Shown: piece after piece, positions 8,301-8,833 of the stretch
How the letters are laid out: every line of letters starts with the position of its first letter
Position numbering within the stretch: the stretch's first letter is position 1
Assembly (NCBI GenBank): GCA_937950415.1
Contig: CALFDL010000319.1
Location: forward strand, 1-8,833
Direction: 5' to 3'
From: an uncultured Collinsella sp.
GTDB taxonomy: Bacteria > Actinomycetota > Coriobacteriia > Coriobacteriales > Coriobacteriaceae
DNA length: 8,833 bases
Notes under the pieces: model-generated
Databases searched by the model: none
Told to the model about the DNA's origin: nothing
What the model saw: the letters and a program-made list of their open reading frames with translations, nothing else
Made by a program: the position numbers and the translations under genes

Positions 8301-8833
8301 TTACAGCTCTGCCCCGCCTAGTCGGTGAGCGATACTGTCGCAGGCAAGAGCGCCCACGACGGTCTTGGCGTCTTCGATCTTGCCGTCGAGTACGGCGTCG
8401 ATCAACTCGTGCAGCGGCACCAGGTCCACGTTGACAAACTCGTCATCGTCGGGGTTGGGCGCGTCAAACTCCAGCTTGGTAGCCAGGTAGATATGAATGA
8501 TCTCGTCGCAGAAGCCGCAGGTCGTGACAATCGACGTCAAAAAGCGAATGCGACCGGCCCTAAAGCCCGTCTCCTCGTGCAGCTCACGCTTGGCGCAATC
8601 AAGCGGATCCTCGCCCGGGTCGAGCTTGCCGGCGGGAATCTCGACTGTTACGCGGTCGATGGCGGTGCGGTACTGACGCACCAGCACAATCTTGCCGCTC
8701 TCGGTCAGCGCCACCACGGCCGCCGCACCCGGATGACGAATGATGTCGCGGGCGCTGCGGTGGCCGTTGGGCAGCTCCACCTCAAGACGGTGGACGTCGA
8801 GGATCTTGCCCTTCCAGGCACACTCCTCCGAAA
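8301..8833 (-). CDS. Nudix hydrolase, ADP-ribose pyrophosphatase type (5' end outside window)
   Basis: The visible 176 codons run from the right edge to TAA at 8301-8303. The Nudix box is complete: G-x5-E-x7-RE-L-x-EE-x-G-F, seen as GKLDPGEDP...KRELHEETGF. These acidic residues bind the metal that cleaves a nucleoside-diphosphate-X. The upstream part, GKILDVHRLEVELPNG followed by VRQYRTA and EIPAGKLDPGE, is typical of the NudF/ADP-ribose pyrophosphatase subfamily, which splits ADP-ribose to AMP and ribose 5-phosphate, protecting the cell from free ADP-ribose. A GTG at 8780 could be taken as a start. However, the frame stays open and conserved-looking upstream of it (…EECAWKGKILDVHR…), so the real start is beyond 8833. 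A weak hairpin follows the gene, and the exporter gene lies downstream on the same strand. Confidence 0.93.
   Translation of the reverse strand, partial: SEECAWKGKILDVHRLEVELPNGHRSARDIIRHPGAAAVVALTESGKIVLVRQYRTAIDRVTVEIPAGKLDPGEDPLDCAKRELHEETGFRAGRIRFLTSIVTTCGFCDEIIHIYLATKLEFDAPNPDDDEFVNVDLVPLHELIDAVLDGKIEDAKTVVGALACDSIAHRLGGAEL

Noticed and set aside
6872..8434. A 520-codon plus-strand open frame crossing the ABC exporter, the leader region and the Nudix gene
   Set aside because: It spans three features on the other strand, is rich in His, Arg and Ala, and matches nothing I know. It is again an antisense shadow.

Overview
The window is 8.8 kb of GC-rich bacterial DNA. Every gene I can support lies on the minus strand, so gene order is read from high to low coordinates. 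The protein sequences, the G/C-ending codons of most genes, the Shine-Dalgarno sites and a PyrR-type RNA element suggest a Gram-positive actinomycetote. My best guess is a gut Coriobacteriia of the Collinsella type; this rests on recall of protein style, not on a search.

Layout in transcription order: (1) a Nudix hydrolase of the ADP-ribose pyrophosphatase (NudF) type, cut at its 5' end by the window edge (8301-8833), with a weak terminator-like hairpin after it; (2) an unusually structured stretch (about 8117-8262) with a 19-bp long-range stem, internal hairpins and a perfect 9-bp hairpin, just upstream of (3) a half-size exporter ABC transporter (6344-8116, or to 8215 if a second in-frame start is used); (4) after 19 nt, a single-pass membrane protein of unknown function (5359-6324), closed by a clear intrinsic terminator (5311-5351); (5) an AT-rich promoter region and a short leader with a PyrR-binding hairpin whose base contains the carA Shine-Dalgarno; (6) carA and (7) carB, one base apart, the two subunits of carbamoyl-phosphate synthase; (8) a transition region with weak inverted repeats; (9) the first 41 codons of a nitroreductase-family gene that runs off the left edge (1-124).

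Functionally, carAB make carbamoyl phosphate for pyrimidine and arginine synthesis. The leader suggests that pyrimidine nucleotides control them by PyrR-mediated block of carA translation, with carB following by coupling. The exporter and the single-pass protein probably form one transcription unit of unknown substrate. The Nudix enzyme and the nitroreductase are separate housekeeping or accessory functions.

The most interesting non-coding observations are the structured segment ahead of the exporter (a candidate cis-regulatory RNA, or alternatively a 100-bp MITE-like insertion flanked by 5-bp direct repeats) and the PyrR element that overlaps the carA ribosome binding site. The left 300 bp, including the nitroreductase start, has clearly different composition (G+T-rich coding strand, T-ending codons) from the rest.
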